The notes: generated from the sequence alone by a model not told the origin. DNA of 64,000 nucleotides from Pectobacterium polaris (GCF_002307355.1 NZ_CP017481.1:2604001-2668000); one strand, 5' to 3'. Counted from the first letter of the stretch, positions 1-10,358 are shown. A program made the numbers and translations.

Positions 1-1635
1 CATACTGTGTCCGCGCAGGGCGGTATTACCGTTGCGCTGGGCAACACCCATGAGGACAACTGGGAATGGCACATGTACGACACCGTAAAAGGGTCGGACT
101 ACATTGGCGATCAGGACGCGATTGAATATATGTGTAAAACCGGCCCGGAAGCGATTCTGGAACTGGAACACATGGGATTACCGTTCTCCCGTCTGGATGA
201 TGGAAGCATTTATCAGCGTCCGTTCGGTGGTCAATCCAAGAATTTTGGCGGCGAGCAGGCTGCGCGTACCGCAGCTGCGGCTGACCGTACCGGTCATGCC
301 CTGTTGCATACGCTGTATCAGCAGAACCTGAAAAATCACACCACTATCTTCTCCGAATGGTACGCCCTCGATCTGGTGAAGAATCAGGATGGCGCGGTTG
401 TCGGCTGTACGGCGATCTGTATCGAAACCGGTGAAGTCGTCTATTTCAAAGCGAAAGCGACCGTGCTGGCAACTGGCGGCGCAGGCCGTATTTACCAGTC
501 CACGACCAACGCACACATTAATACGGGTGACGGCGTGGGCATGGCACTGCGTGCGGGCGTTCCGTTGCAGGACATGGAAATGTGGCAGTTCCACCCAACT
601 GGTATTGCAGGCGCGGGTGTGCTGGTGACCGAAGGTTGCCGTGGTGAAGGTGGTTACCTGCTGAACAAGCATGGTGAACGCTTCATGGAACGCTATGCGC
701 CAAACGCGAAAGATCTGGCTGGCCGTGACGTTGTTGCCCGTTCCATCATGATCGAAATTCGTGAAGGCCGTGGCTGTGAAGGCCCGTGGGGACCACACGC
801 CAAGCTGAAACTGGACCATTTGGGTAAAGATGTTCTGGAATCCCGTCTGCCGGGCATTCTGGAGCTGTCTCGCACATTTGCTCACGTCGATCCGGTGAAA
901 GAGCCGATTCCTGTTATCCCAACCTGCCACTACATGATGGGCGGTATTCCGACCAAAGTGAGCGGTCAGGCGTTGACGGTGAATGAGAAAGGCGAAGATG
1001 TGGTGATTCCAGGGCTGTTTGCCGTGGGTGAAATTGCCTGCGTCTCGGTCCATGGTGCTAACCGTCTGGGCGGTAACTCGCTGCTCGATCTGGTGGTATT
1101 CGGTCGCTCAGCGGGTATTCATTTGCAAGAATCGTTGGAAGAGCAGGGCGAAAGCCGTGATGCCAGCGAATCCGATATTGAAGCCTCGCTTGACCGTATG
1201 AACCGCTGGAACAATACCCGTTCAGGGGAAGATCCGGTGGAAATCCGCAAGGCGCTGCAATCCTGTATGCAGAATAACTTTTCGGTCTTCCGCGAAGGCG
1301 ATGCGATGGCGAAAGGGTTGGAAGAGCTGAAAGTGATTCGTGAACGCCTGAAAAATGCGCGTTTGGATGACACATCAAGCGAGTTCAACACCCAGCGTAT
1401 CGAGTGCCTGGAGCTGGATAACCTGATGGAAACTGCGTACGCGACAGCGGTATCGGCTAACTTCCGTACCGAAAGCCGTGGCGCGCACAGTCGCTTCGAC
1501 TACCCAGAGCGCGATGATGAAAATTGGCTGTGCCATTCGTTGTATCTGCCGCAAACCGACAGCATGACGCGCCGTGAGGTGAACATGCAGCCTAAACTGC
1601 GTCCGGCGTTCCCGCCGAAAATACGTACTTATTAA
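1..1635 (+). CDS. sdhA: Succinate dehydrogenase flavoprotein subunit, 5' end cut by window
   Basis: Catalytic subunit of succinate dehydrogenase (complex II): oxidises succinate to fumarate and passes electrons through covalent FAD to SdhB. The reading frame is open from base 1 and has no start in the window. It encodes 544 residues; adding 44 gives 588, the length of E. coli SdhA. On that numbering the first codon (CAT, bases 1-3) is His45, the residue that carries FAD. Arg286, His354 (in CHYMMGG) and Arg399 (in GANRLGGNS), needed for substrate binding and proton transfer, are all present. sdhB follows after 16 bases, as expected for an sdhCDAB operon whose first genes lie upstream of the window. 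The first Met-like codon inside the frame (GTG at 7) is not the true start. Confidence 0.98.
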   Translation, partial: HTVSAQGGITVALGNTHEDNWEWHMYDTVKGSDYIGDQDAIEYMCKTGPEAILELEHMGLPFSRLDDGSIYQRPFGGQSKNFGGEQAARTAAAADRTGHALLHTLYQQNLKNHTTIFSEWYALDLVKNQDGAVVGCTAICIETGEVVYFKAKATVLATGGAGRIYQSTTNAHINTGDGVGMALRAGVPLQDMEMWQFHPTGIAGAGVLVTEGCRGEGGYLLNKHGERFMERYAPNAKDLAGRDVVARSIMIEIREGRGCEGPWGPHAKLKLDHLGKDVLESRLPGILELSRTFAHVDPVKEPIPVIPTCHYMMGGIPTKVSGQALTVNEKGEDVVIPGLFAVGEIACVSVHGANRLGGNSLLDLVVFGRSAGIHLQESLEEQGESRDASESDIEASLDRMNRWNNTRSGEDPVEIRKALQSCMQNNFSVFREGDAMAKGLEELKVIRERLKNARLDDTSSEFNTQRIECLELDNLMETAYATAVSANFRTESRGAHSRFDYPERDDENWLCHSLYLPQTDSMTRREVNMQPKLRPAFPPKIRTY

Positions 1636-1651
1636 TTGCGGAGATCAAACG

Positions 1652-2368
1652 ATGAAACTCGAATTTTCTATTTATCGTTACAACCCGGATGTTGATGATG
1701 CTCCGCGGATGCAGGATTATCAGTTAGAGGCAGAAGAAGGCCGCGACATGATGCTGCTGGATGCGCTGATGCTGCTGAAAGAGCAGGATCCGACGCTCTC
1801 ATTTCGTCGTTCCTGCCGTGAAGGCGTCTGTGGTTCTGACGGCGTTAACATGAACGGTAAAAACGGGCTGGCCTGTATTACGCCTGTTTCCGCGTTACAG
1901 CGTGGAAAAAGCAAAATTGTTATCCGTCCTTTACCGGGATTACCGGTTGTGCGTGATTTGGTAGTGGACATGGGGCAGTTCTATGCTCAATATGAGAAAA
2001 TAAAGCCTTACCTGTTGAATAATGGGAAAAATCCGCCGGCGCGCGAACATCTGCAATCGCCAGAACAACGTGCCAAACTGGATGGGTTGTATGAATGCAT
2101 CATGTGTGCCTGCTGTTCAACGTCTTGCCCATCTTTCTGGTGGAACCCAGACAAGTTTGTTGGGCCTGCGGGGCTGCTGGCGGCGTATCGTTTCCTGATT
2201 GACAGTCGTGATACGGAAAGTCAGCCACGACTGGACGATCTAGACGATGCATTCAGCGTCTTCCGCTGCCACGGCATCATGAACTGCGTCAACGTGTGTC
2301 CGAAAGGGCTGAACCCGACCAAGGCTATTGGTCATATTAAGTCGATGCTGTTGCACCGCAGCGCGTAA
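1652..2368 (+). CDS. sdhB: Succinate dehydrogenase iron-sulfur subunit
   Basis: Electron-transfer subunit of complex II, linking the SdhA flavin to the membrane quinone site. Its 238 residues equal the E. coli length. The N-terminal ferredoxin fold has the 2Fe-2S ligands Cys55, Cys60, Asp63 and Cys75. The C-terminal half has the CxxCxxCxxxC run in CIMCACCSTSCP and the CxxxxxCxxxCP run in CHGIMNCVNVCP, which hold the 4Fe-4S and 3Fe-4S clusters. The ATG is preceded by GCGGAG at a normal distance. It is co-transcribed with sdhA and separated from sucA by a 275-base spacer rich in hairpins. Confidence 0.98.
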   Translation: MKLEFSIYRYNPDVDDAPRMQDYQLEAEEGRDMMLLDALMLLKEQDPTLSFRRSCREGVCGSDGVNMNGKNGLACITPVSALQRGKSKIVIRPLPGLPVVRDLVVDMGQFYAQYEKIKPYLLNNGKNPPAREHLQSPEQRAKLDGLYECIMCACCSTSCPSFWWNPDKFVGPAGLLAAYRFLIDSRDTESQPRLDDLDDAFSVFRCHGIMNCVNVCPKGLNPTKAIGHIKSMLLHRSA

Positions 2369-2424
2369 CGGATAATCAGTACGTAACGTGTTATTGCATA
2401 AAGATTAAGTAGTAAAACATGTAT

Positions 2425-2550
2425 CTCCCTCTGAAGTTGCTATTCTTCAGAGGGAGCGCAGGAAACCTTTAAAAACCGGCTTACGCGCCCGAACCGGTTT
2501 TTAAAGGTTCCTTAGGGGGGATGGATACCCTAAGCGCGTACCGAAGTACG
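2425..2550 (+). other. Array of four consecutive hairpins in the sdhB-sucA spacer
   Basis: Four inverted repeats lie head to tail. (1) A 12-bp perfect stem, 2425-2436 with 2445-2456, 8-base loop. (2) A 16-bp perfect stem, 2464-2479 with 2494-2509, 14-base loop. (3) A 7-bp stem, 2511-2517 with 2528-2534. (4) A 5-bp stem, 2537-2541 with 2546-2550, closed by the tetraloop CGAA. None is followed by a T tract, so they look more like mRNA-stability or processing structures, or a partial terminator, than like a simple intrinsic terminator. Confidence 0.75.
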
Positions 2551-2643
2551 ACAAGTGAACCGTTTGTACGGCGAACGATATACGGACACTAATTACATGT
2601 TAACCACGGCGAAAACTGAAGCTTATTAGCTTAAGGGATCATG

Positions 2644-5451
2644 ATGCAGAACGGCGCGATGAAGGCCTGGCTGGATTCCTCCTATTTGGCGGGTGCGAAT
2701 CAGTCCTACATAGAGCAACTCTATGAAGATTTTTTAACCGATCCTGACTCGATCGAACATAGCTGGCGCTCGATCTTCCAGCAATTGCCTACGAGTGGGG
2801 TCAAACCGGATCAACTCCATTCCAAAACGCGTGAATATTTCCGCCGTCTGGCGAAAGACTCTTCGCGCTTTACCTCGTCAGTCACCGATCCCGATATTGA
2901 TGCTAAGCAGGTCAAGGTGTTGCAGCTGATCAATGCGTTCCGCTTCCGTGGACATCAGCAAGCTAATCTGGACCCGATCTTCCTGCGTCCGCAGGAACCC
3001 GTTGCAGAATTGGATCTGGATTACCACAATCTGACGCAGGATGACCTACAGGAATCCTTCAACGTGGGGTCTTTTGCCATCGGCAAAGACACCATGAAGC
3101 TGGAAGATCTGTATGACGCGCTGAAACGCACCTATTGCGGTTCTATCGGTGCGGAATATATGCATATGACCAGTACGGAAGAGAAACGTTGGATCCAGCA
3201 GCGTATCGAATCGGTCATGGGGCAGCCGTCATTCTCTCTGGAAGAGAAACGCCGTTTCCTGAAAGAGTTAACCGCAGCTGAAGGGCTGGAGCGGTATCTG
3301 GGTGCCAAATATCCTGGTGCCAAGCGTTTCTCGCTGGAAGGCGGTGATGCACTGGTTCCGATGCTGAAAGAGCTGATTCGCCATGCGGGTGCAAACGATA
3401 CTCGCGAAGTGGTATTGGGGATGGCACACCGTGGCCGCCTCAACGTGCTGATCAACGTATTGGGCAAAAAATCTCAGGATCTGTTCGACGAATTTGCTGG
3501 TAAGCATAAAGAACACTTGGGCACCGGTGACGTTAAATATCACCAGGGCTTCTCGTCTGAATTCGAGACTGCTGGCGGTCTGGTGCATTTGGCGCTGGCG
3601 TTCAACCCATCGCACCTGGAGATTGTCAGTCCGGTGGTGACGGGCTCGGTACGTGCGCGTCTCGATCGTCTGAATAGCCAGAGTGGTCCACGTGTTCTGC
3701 CAATCACCATTCACGGCGATGCGGCAGTCAGTGGTCAGGGTGTGGTTCAGGAACTGTTGAATATGTCGACGGTGCGTGGCTACGAAGTTGGCGGCACGCT
3801 GCGTATTGTTATCAATAACCGTATCGGTTTCACCACGTCTAACCCGCTGGATATCCGTTCCACCGAGTACTGTACCGATATCGGTAAAATGGTGCAGGCA
3901 CCGATTTTCCACGTTAACGCAGACGACCCGGAAGCGGTGGCGTTTGTTACGCGTCTGGCGCTGGATTTCCGTAATACCTTCAAACGCGATGTGTTCATCG
4001 ATCTGATTTGTTATCGCCGTCATGGTCATAACGAAGCTGACGAGCCAAGTGCAACGCAGCCGATGATGTACCAGAAGATCAAGAAACACCCGACGCCGCG
4101 TAAGGTATACGCCGATCGTCTGGAGCAGGAAAAATCCATTACGCTGGAAGATGCCACCGAAATGGTCAACCTGTACCGCGATGCGCTGGATGCCGGTGAA
4201 TGCGTGGTGGAAGAATGGCGTCAGATGGATATGCAGTCCTTTACCTGGACGCCGTATCTGAACCATGAGTGGGATGAGCCTTATCCGCATGCAACGGAAA
4301 TGAAACGTTTACAGGAACTGGCGAAGCGTATCAGTGAAGTGCCAGAAGGGATTGAAATCCATCCTCGTGTTGCCAAAGTCTATACCGACCGTGCCGAAAT
4401 GGCTGCGGGCAACAAACCATTTGACTGGGGCGGGGCAGAAACGTTGGCCTACGCCACGTTGGTCGATGAAGGTATTCCGATTCGCCTGTCTGGTGAGGAC
4501 AGCGGTCGCGGTACGTTCTTCCATCGCCATGCTGTGGTGCATAACCAGATAAATGGTTCCAGCTACACGCCGCTGAACCATGTGCATAACGGGCAGGGCG
4601 AGTTCAATGTTTGGGACTCCGTATTGTCTGAAGAGGCGATTCTGGCGTTTGAATACGGCTATGCGACCGCAGAACCACGCACCCTGACCATCTGGGAAGC
4701 GCAGTTTGGTGACTTCGCCAACGGTGCGCAGGTCGTTATCGACCAGTTCATCAGCTCCGGTGAGCAGAAGTGGGGCCGTATGTGTGGTCTGGTCATGCTG
4801 CTGCCGCACGGTTACGAAGGTCAGGGCCCAGAGCACTCGTCTGCTAGACTGGAGCGTTATCTGCAATTGTGCGCTGAGCAAAATATGCAGGTTTGTATCC
4901 CGTCAACGCCAGCACAGGTTTATCACATGCTTCGCCGTCAGGCGCTGCGCGGTATGCGCCGTCCGCTGGTGGTCATGTCACCAAAATCTCTGCTGCGCCA
5001 TCCGCTGGCGATATCTTCACTGGATGAACTGGCAAATGGTTCCTTCCAGCCGGCGATTGGTGAAGTAGAAGAATTAGATCCGGCAGCCGTGAAGCGTGTC
5101 GTGCTTTGTTCCGGTAAGGTCTACTATGATTTGCTGGAAAAGCGTCGCAAGAACGAGCAAAAAGATGTCGCGATCGTCCGTATCGAACAGCTTTATCCGT
5201 TCCCGCATCAGGCCGTTCAAGCTGCGCTGGAATCGTTTGCCCATGTTCACGATTTCGTGTGGTGTCAGGAAGAGCCGCTGAATCAGGGAGCCTGGTATTG
5301 CAGTCAGCACCATTTCCGTGAAGTGATTCCGTTTGGGGCTTCTTTACGTTACGCAGGACGCCCGGCGTCTGCATCACCCGCCGTTGGCTATATGTCCGTA
5401 CACCAGAAACAACAGCAAGATCTGGTCGATGACGCGCTGAACGTTAATTAA
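2644..5451 (+). CDS. sucA: 2-oxoglutarate dehydrogenase E1 component
   Basis: Thiamine-diphosphate-dependent decarboxylase of the 2-oxoglutarate dehydrogenase complex; it forms succinyl groups that are passed to the lipoyl arm of SucB. 935 residues from this start (E. coli SucA has 933), and the sequence aligns end to end with E. coli SucA from MQN onward. The catalytic and cofactor stretches IHGDAAVSGQGVV and NNRIGFTTSNP are intact. Two ATGs are adjacent (2641 and 2644). The Shine-Dalgarno AAGGGA at 2633-2638 is only 2 bases from the first and 5 from the second, and E. coli starts MQN, so the second is preferred. sucB begins 15 bases after the stop. Confidence 0.97.
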   Translation: MQNGAMKAWLDSSYLAGANQSYIEQLYEDFLTDPDSIEHSWRSIFQQLPTSGVKPDQLHSKTREYFRRLAKDSSRFTSSVTDPDIDAKQVKVLQLINAFRFRGHQQANLDPIFLRPQEPVAELDLDYHNLTQDDLQESFNVGSFAIGKDTMKLEDLYDALKRTYCGSIGAEYMHMTSTEEKRWIQQRIESVMGQPSFSLEEKRRFLKELTAAEGLERYLGAKYPGAKRFSLEGGDALVPMLKELIRHAGANDTREVVLGMAHRGRLNVLINVLGKKSQDLFDEFAGKHKEHLGTGDVKYHQGFSSEFETAGGLVHLALAFNPSHLEIVSPVVTGSVRARLDRLNSQSGPRVLPITIHGDAAVSGQGVVQELLNMSTVRGYEVGGTLRIVINNRIGFTTSNPLDIRSTEYCTDIGKMVQAPIFHVNADDPEAVAFVTRLALDFRNTFKRDVFIDLICYRRHGHNEADEPSATQPMMYQKIKKHPTPRKVYADRLEQEKSITLEDATEMVNLYRDALDAGECVVEEWRQMDMQSFTWTPYLNHEWDEPYPHATEMKRLQELAKRISEVPEGIEIHPRVAKVYTDRAEMAAGNKPFDWGGAETLAYATLVDEGIPIRLSGEDSGRGTFFHRHAVVHNQINGSSYTPLNHVHNGQGEFNVWDSVLSEEAILAFEYGYATAEPRTLTIWEAQFGDFANGAQVVIDQFISSGEQKWGRMCGLVMLLPHGYEGQGPEHSSARLERYLQLCAEQNMQVCIPSTPAQVYHMLRRQALRGMRRPLVVMSPKSLLRHPLAISSLDELANGSFQPAIGEVEELDPAAVKRVVLCSGKVYYDLLEKRRKNEQKDVAIVRIEQLYPFPHQAVQAALESFAHVHDFVWCQEEPLNQGAWYCSQHHFREVIPFGASLRYAGRPASASPAVGYMSVHQKQQQDLVDDALNVN

Positions 5452-5466
5452 ATAAAAGGATAGATA

Positions 5467-6693
5467 ATGAGTAGCGTAGATATTCATGTACCCGACCTGC
5501 CTGAATCCGTCGCTGATGCCACTGTTGCTACCTGGCATAAAAAACCAGGCGATAGCGTTCAGCGCGATGAAGTACTGGTTGAAATTGAAACTGACAAAGT
5601 TGTGCTGGAAGTTCCTGCCACTGAAGCGGGCATCCTTGATGCCATACTGGAAGAGGAAGGTGCTACGGTAACGTCTCGCCAACTGCTGGGCCGCATTCGT
5701 CGTGGCGACAGCTCTGGTAAAGAAACCAGCGAGAAGTCACAGAGCAAAGAATCAACACCGTCACAGCGCCATACGGCTGGTCTGGAAGAAGAGAACAGCG
5801 ATGCGCTCAGCCCGGCGATTCGCCGTCTGATTGCAGAGCACGATCTCGATGCCTCTGCTATCAAAGGCAGCGGCGTAGGCGGTCGAATTACCCGTGAAGA
5901 CGTGGATAAACATTTGGCTGCCCAGAAGAAAGAGTCGGGTAAAGCGCCTAAGTCCGAAGCGCCAGCTGCTTCTCCGGCACCCGCTCTGGGCGCGCGCAGC
6001 GAAAAACGCGTACCGATGACGCGTCTGCGTAAGCGTGTTGCAGAACGTCTGCTGGAAGCGAAAAATAGTACGGCAATGCTGACGACGTTCAACGAAATCA
6101 ACATGCAGCCAATCATGGATCTGCGCAAGCAGTACGGCGATGCATTTGAGAAGCGTCACGGTGTGCGTCTGGGCTTCATGTCCTTCTACATCAAAGCCGT
6201 GGTCGAAGCGCTGAAGCGTTATCCAGAAGTGAATGCGTCTATTGATGGCGAAGATGTGGTTTACCACAACTATTTCGATGTCAGCATCGCGGTGTCTACC
6301 CCGCGTGGTCTGGTTACGCCAGTGCTGCGTGATGTGGATGCGCTGGGCATGGCCGACATCGAGAAGCGTATCAAAGAACTGGCTGTGAAAGGCCGTGACG
6401 GCAAACTGACGGTTGAAGAACTGCTGGGTGGTAACTTCACGATTACCAACGGCGGCGTCTTTGGTTCTCTGATGTCTACCCCGATCATCAACCCACCGCA
6501 GAGTGCGATTCTGGGCATGCACGCCATTAAAGATCGCCCGATGGCGGTTGATGGCCAGGTCGTTATTCTGCCGATGATGTATCTGGCGCTGTCTTACGAT
6601 CACCGTTTGGTCGACGGCCGTGAGTCCGTTGGCTTCCTGGTGACAGTGAAAGAGATGCTGGAAGATCCAGCTCGTCTGCTGTTAGACGTTTAG
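5467..6693 (+). CDS. sucB: Dihydrolipoyllysine succinyltransferase, E2 of 2-oxoglutarate dehydrogenase
   Basis: Core of the 2-oxoglutarate dehydrogenase complex; transfers succinyl from lipoyl-lysine to CoA. 408 residues. An N-terminal lipoyl domain has the acceptor Lys44 in [11 protein letters not shown] charged and Ala/Pro-rich linker follows, then a peripheral subunit-binding domain around residues 115-155 ([17 protein letters not shown]...GGRITREDV). After a second linker comes the catalytic acyltransferase domain, with His379 and Asp383 in the [11 protein letters not shown] signature. AAGGA six bases before the ATG supports the start. The E3 subunit (lpd) is not in the window. Confidence 0.98.
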   Translation: MSSVDIHVPDLPESVADATVATWHKKPGDSVQRDEVLVEIETDKVVLEVPATEAGILDAILEEEGATVTSRQLLGRIRRGDSSGKETSEKSQSKESTPSQRHTAGLEEENSDALSPAIRRLIAEHDLDASAIKGSGVGGRITREDVDKHLAAQKKESGKAPKSEAPAASPAPALGARSEKRVPMTRLRKRVAERLLEAKNSTAMLTTFNEINMQPIMDLRKQYGDAFEKRHGVRLGFMSFYIKAVVEALKRYPEVNASIDGEDVVYHNYFDVSIAVSTPRGLVTPVLRDVDALGMADIEKRIKELAVKGRDGKLTVEELLGGNFTITNGGVFGSLMSTPIINPPQSAILGMHAIKDRPMAVDGQVVILPMMYLALSYDHRLVDGRESVGFLVTVKEMLEDPARLLLDV

Positions 6694-6709
6694 TCCGACA
6701 GATAGGCTC

Positions 6710-6789
6710 TCGGGCGGATAACCCTGACGGTTTCCGCCCGAAACGATATACCAGATTATGTGCTATGCAGGCCGTTTTTTCTCAACGGC
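6710..6789 (+). other. Two hairpins in the sucB-sucC spacer
   Basis: The 202-base spacer between sucB and sucC holds a 9-bp perfect stem (6710-6718 with 6733-6741, 14-base loop) and a 6-bp stem (6771-6776 with 6784-6789, T-rich loop). Neither is followed by a T run. They are plausible mRNA processing or stability elements; no convincing sigma-70 promoter was seen in the rest of the spacer. Confidence 0.5.
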
Positions 6790-6895
6790 GTTATCCAAAT
6801 ATATCAGAGAGTTAATGGCGCTTTTCTCTACCGAAAGATTCGGTGATGAAAAACCGTCTGCCGACTTATCTCCAAACCTAAATGGATAGAACATC

Positions 6896-8062
6896 ATGAA
6901 TTTACACGAGTATCAGGCAAAACAACTCTTTGCTCGATATGGTTTACCGGCACCGACCGGCTATGCCTGTACCACACCGCGTGAAGCGGAAGAAGCCGCG
7001 TCTAAAATTGGTGCGGGTCCGTGGGTCGTAAAATGTCAGGTTCACGCAGGCGGTCGCGGTAAAGCGGGCGGCGTTAAAGTCGTCAGCAATAAAGAAGATA
7101 TCCGCGCCTTTGCTGAAAACTGGCTGGGTAAAAAACTCGTTACGTATCAAACTGACGCACAGGGTCAGCCGGTTCATCAGATCCTGGTTGAAGCTGCAAC
7201 AGATATCGACAAAGAGCTTTATCTGGGCGCGGTGGTTGACCGTGGCACGCGTCGCGTGGTGTTCATGGCGTCCACCGAAGGTGGCGTAGAAATTGAAAAA
7301 GTGGCGGAAGAAACGCCAGAGCTGATTCATAAAGCGGCGATCGATCCACTGGTAGGCCCACAGCCTTATCAGGGCCGTGAATTGGCCTTCAAACTGGGCT
7401 TAAGCGGTAAGCAAGTTGCTCAGTTCACCAAAATCTTCATGGGGCTGGCGACGCTGTTCCTGGAGCGCGATCTGGCGCTGGTAGAAATCAACCCGCTGGT
7501 TATCACCAAGCAGGGCGATCTGATCTGTCTGGATGGCAAGCTGGGTGCGGACGGCAATGCTCTGTTCCGTCAGCCTGAACTGCGTGAAATGCGCGATCCA
7601 AGCCAGGAAGATTCCCGTGAAGCACATGCGGCGCAGTGGGAACTGAACTACGTCGCACTGGACGGCAACATTGGCTGTATGGTCAACGGTGCTGGTCTGG
7701 CAATGGGCACGATGGACATCGTGAAGCTGCACGGCGGTGCTCCTGCTAACTTCCTCGATGTAGGCGGTGGCGCGACGAAAGAACGTGTGACTGAAGCGTT
7801 CAAAATCATCCTGTCTGACGACAAGGTAAAAGCTGTCTTTGTTAACATCTTTGGCGGCATCGTACGTTGCGATTTGATCGCTGACGGCATCATCGGCGCT
7901 GTAGCCGAAGTGGGCGTTAACGTACCGGTTGTTGTACGTCTTGAAGGAAACAATGCGGAACTGGGTGCCAAGAAACTGGCGGATAGCGGCCTGAATATTA
8001 TTGCCGCGACCAGCCTGACGGGTGCAGCTCAGCAGGTTGTTGCAGCAGTGGGGGATAAATAA
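6896..8062 (+). CDS. sucC: Succinyl-CoA synthetase beta subunit
   Basis: Nucleotide-binding subunit of succinyl-CoA synthetase, which couples succinyl-CoA cleavage to ATP/GTP formation. 388 residues, the E. coli length. It starts [18 protein letters not shown], typical of the family. The N-terminal ATP-grasp fold contains [17 protein letters not shown], and the C-terminal CoA-ligase-like half contains [15 protein letters not shown]. The ribosome-binding site is weak (GGAT about 10 bases upstream). Its TAA shares one base with the sucD ATG (TAATG at 8060-8064), so translation of the two subunits is probably coupled. Confidence 0.98.
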   Translation: MNLHEYQAKQLFARYGLPAPTGYACTTPREAEEAASKIGAGPWVVKCQVHAGGRGKAGGVKVVSNKEDIRAFAENWLGKKLVTYQTDAQGQPVHQILVEAATDIDKELYLGAVVDRGTRRVVFMASTEGGVEIEKVAEETPELIHKAAIDPLVGPQPYQGRELAFKLGLSGKQVAQFTKIFMGLATLFLERDLALVEINPLVITKQGDLICLDGKLGADGNALFRQPELREMRDPSQEDSREAHAAQWELNYVALDGNIGCMVNGAGLAMGTMDIVKLHGGAPANFLDVGGGATKERVTEAFKIILSDDKVKAVFVNIFGGIVRCDLIADGIIGAVAEVGVNVPVVVRLEGNNAELGAKKLADSGLNIIAATSLTGAAQQVVAAVGDK

Positions 8063-8934
8063 TGTCCATTCTGATTAATAAAAATACCAAAGTTATCTGT
8101 CAGGGTTTTACCGGTAGTCAGGGGACATTCCACTCTGAGCAAGCACTTGCTTACGGTACGCAAATGGTTGGCGGTGTGACGCCGGGTAAAGGCGGCACGG
8201 AACATCTGGGTCTGCCCGTATTTAATACAGTACGCGAAGCGGTAGACGCGACGGGCGCAACGGCATCCGTTATCTACGTTCCCGCTCCGTTCTGTAAAGA
8301 CTCCATTCTGGAAGCGATTGACGCAGGTATCGAGCTGATCATCTGTATCACCGAAGGTATCCCGACGCTGGATATGCTGACAGTGAAAGTGAAACTCGAC
8401 CAGAGCGGCGCGCGGATGATCGGTCCGAACTGTCCAGGTGTGATCACGCCGGGTGAATGTAAGATCGGTATTATGCCGGGCCATATTCACCTGCCGGGTA
8501 AAGTGGGTATCGTTTCTCGTTCTGGTACCCTGACGTATGAAGCCGTGAAGCAAACGACCGATGCTGGTCTGGGTCAATCCAGCTGTGTAGGTATCGGCGG
8601 CGACCCGATCCCAGGTTCTAACTTCATCGATATCCTGAAGCTGTTTGAGCAGGATCCGCAGACGGAAGCCATCGTGATGATCGGTGAAATCGGCGGTACG
8701 GCAGAAGAAGAAGCGGCGGCGTACATTAAAGAACACGTGACGAAGCCAGTTGTTGGCTACATCGCGGGTGTGACGGCACCGAAAGGTAAACGCATGGGCC
8801 ACGCTGGCGCCATTATCGCGGGTGGTAAAGGTACCGCTGACGATAAATTCGCAGCGTTAGAAGCGGCGGGTGTTAAAACCGTTCGCAGCCTGGCGGATAT
8901 CGGCGATGCAGTAAAAGCGATCTTATCGCGTTAA
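8062..8934 (+). CDS. sucD: Succinyl-CoA synthetase alpha subunit
   Basis: CoA-binding, phosphohistidine-carrying subunit of succinyl-CoA synthetase. 290 residues (E. coli 289). The Rossmann-like N-terminus has the CoA-binding stretch [19 protein letters not shown]. The active-site His247, phosphorylated during catalysis, lies in [14 protein letters not shown]. It overlaps sucC by one base and is the last gene of the sdh-suc transcript, followed by a rho-independent terminator at 8959. Confidence 0.98.
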   Translation: MSILINKNTKVICQGFTGSQGTFHSEQALAYGTQMVGGVTPGKGGTEHLGLPVFNTVREAVDATGATASVIYVPAPFCKDSILEAIDAGIELIICITEGIPTLDMLTVKVKLDQSGARMIGPNCPGVITPGECKIGIMPGHIHLPGKVGIVSRSGTLTYEAVKQTTDAGLGQSSCVGIGGDPIPGSNFIDILKLFEQDPQTEAIVMIGEIGGTAEEEAAAYIKEHVTKPVVGYIAGVTAPKGKRMGHAGAIIAGGKGTADDKFAALEAAGVKTVRSLADIGDAVKAILSR

Positions 8935-8981
8935 TCGATTATTCGATTAAATATTCTAGCCACCTTCGGGTGGCTTTTTTT
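8935..8981 (+). ncRNA. sucD 3' UTR, positional equivalent of the SdhX small RNA
   Basis: In E. coli the 3' end of the sdhCDAB-sucABCD mRNA is cleaved to give the Hfq-binding RNA SdhX (RybD). Here the same position holds a 47-base 3' UTR ending in a tight GC hairpin and a U tract, the shape expected of an Hfq-bound 3'-end RNA. Only position and shape support this call. I could not compare the seed region with E. coli. Confidence 0.4.
8959..8981 (+). terminator. Rho-independent terminator of sucABCD
   Basis: Stem GCCACC (8959-8964), loop TTCG, stem GGTGGC (8969-8974), followed by seven Ts. The UUCG tetraloop makes this a very stable terminator. Confidence 0.93.
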
Positions 8982-9162
8982 ATTCCAATTTGGCTTCCGA
9001 GGTTAATTGACGTAATTGAATTACGCATGACTTCTTCGAGGTTTTATTGGATAATTCGCGCGCCTGAAAAGGCATGGTTAGCGATGAACAGAAATGATGA
9101 TGATTTCATTGGTTCCGTATAAGCAGGGAATGGTTAATTAATTTTCCTTAAGGGGATGTTGT

Positions 9163-10332
9163 GTGAAAGGAAATATAAAAGCACTGATTTTGGCATTATC
9201 CGCATTTACCTGTGTGGCCAACGCACAGTCTATTAATATTGAAGTGCTAAGTGCGACGATTAAAGATAAAAAAATTGATGATGCAACGGTCATTCTACAG
9301 AAGAATGGTGCGCAGTCAGTGACCGCACGCTCTGATGTCGCAGGCCGTGCTGCGCTCAACGCGCCATTCGACGTCGATCAAGACAGTCTGCTGATCATTA
9401 AAAAAGCGGGCTATTCAGATTTGGTGGTTAAATGTCCGTGTGACGGTATGACCTATGCAGTGAGTCCGGTAATGAAAAGCCTGGATGGCATGCGAATTGT
9501 ATTAACCTGGGGCGAAAAACCTGCTGATTTAGATTCCCACCTTATTTATCCGGGTAATCATATTTATTTTAGCCACAAAAAGGGACGCGATGCTAATCTT
9601 GATGTCGATGATACCGATAGCTTCGGCCCAGAAACGATCACGATTGATAAAAAGCATTTGGGTGAAAGTTATATTTATGCCGTCCATGATTATTCAAACG
9701 GTGATAAGGCTAATTCATTAGCGCTTTCCGCAAGTAGTGCAAAAGTATTTGTCTATGTTGGAAGCTCGCAGGTACGGTCATATTCTGTCCCACTGAATAA
9801 GACAGGGAATATCTGGACGGTTTTCCGTCTTAACCCTAACGGTGATTTTGAAGATATCAATGCCGTTGGTGAGGCCGATTTCTCAAAAGTGAAGGACAGC
9901 GATGTGCTGCCAATGGTGCTTAACCCTGCGCAGACGATAGTTTCCGTTACTGGAAATGCTGCGCTGGCCAAAAACCTCAATCGTGACGGTGAAGCCGCCT
10001 ACGGACGCGGTGAGTTAGAGCAGGCCACGACACTGTTCCTGGCTGCGATCGATCAGGACAGTGCGTTTGGTCAGGCATATAGCAACCTGGGCCTGACTTA
10101 TCAAAAGCGGGGCAACATTGCCGAAGCCATTTGGGCTAACCGTAAAGCGATTGCGTTGGCAAATGGTAGCAACGCGGCAACCACACGTGCCAGCTCGTAC
10201 TACAATATTGCAAAAATCTACGAGAACGCGGGTCAGTTCAGCGATGCACTCCAGCATTATGAGCTGGCAAGAAGCGAGAAAAGTAACACGGTTTACGATA
10301 AAGCTATTGAACGGATGAAAGCGAAGAAGTAA
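9163..10332 (+). CDS. Exported DUF2135 (YfaP-like) protein with C-terminal TPR repeats
   Basis: Function unknown. 389 residues starting at GTG, with AAGGGG seven bases upstream; the nearby ATG at 9156 is in another frame. A signal peptide ends near Ala21 (CVANA then QS). Residues 22-105 look like a carboxypeptidase-regulatory-type beta domain. Residues about 108-230 carry the DUF2135/YfaP signature: a tryptophan-led strand LTWGEKPADLDSHL, then the Asp-rich LDVDDTDSFGPETITI, probably a metal-binding beta sandwich. The last ~120 residues form TPR units (AYSNLGLTYQKRGNIAEAIW and SSYYNIAKIYENAGQFSDAL). It stands alone between the suc terminator and the cyd leader. A periplasmic or envelope scaffold role is inference. 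Confidence 0.8.
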   Translation: MKGNIKALILALSAFTCVANAQSINIEVLSATIKDKKIDDATVILQKNGAQSVTARSDVAGRAALNAPFDVDQDSLLIIKKAGYSDLVVKCPCDGMTYAVSPVMKSLDGMRIVLTWGEKPADLDSHLIYPGNHIYFSHKKGRDANLDVDDTDSFGPETITIDKKHLGESYIYAVHDYSNGDKANSLALSASSAKVFVYVGSSQVRSYSVPLNKTGNIWTVFRLNPNGDFEDINAVGEADFSKVKDSDVLPMVLNPAQTIVSVTGNAALAKNLNRDGEAAYGRGELEQATTLFLAAIDQDSAFGQAYSNLGLTYQKRGNIAEAIWANRKAIALANGSNAATTRASSYYNIAKIYENAGQFSDALQHYELARSEKSNTVYDKAIERMKAKK

Positions 10333-10358
10333 ATCGCAGCATCTTGCTACGTGTGTAA

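Noticed and set aside
3268..4290. A 340-codon antisense frame in sucA, and similar antisense frames in sdhA, sucB, metG and fdnG
   Set aside because: Complements of strongly conserved genes with GC-rich third positions; no start signals and no recognisable protein.
9011..9025. 15-bp palindrome CGTAATT-G-AATTACG downstream of sucD
   Set aside because: AT-rich, odd-centred and single; not tied to a promoter I can identify.
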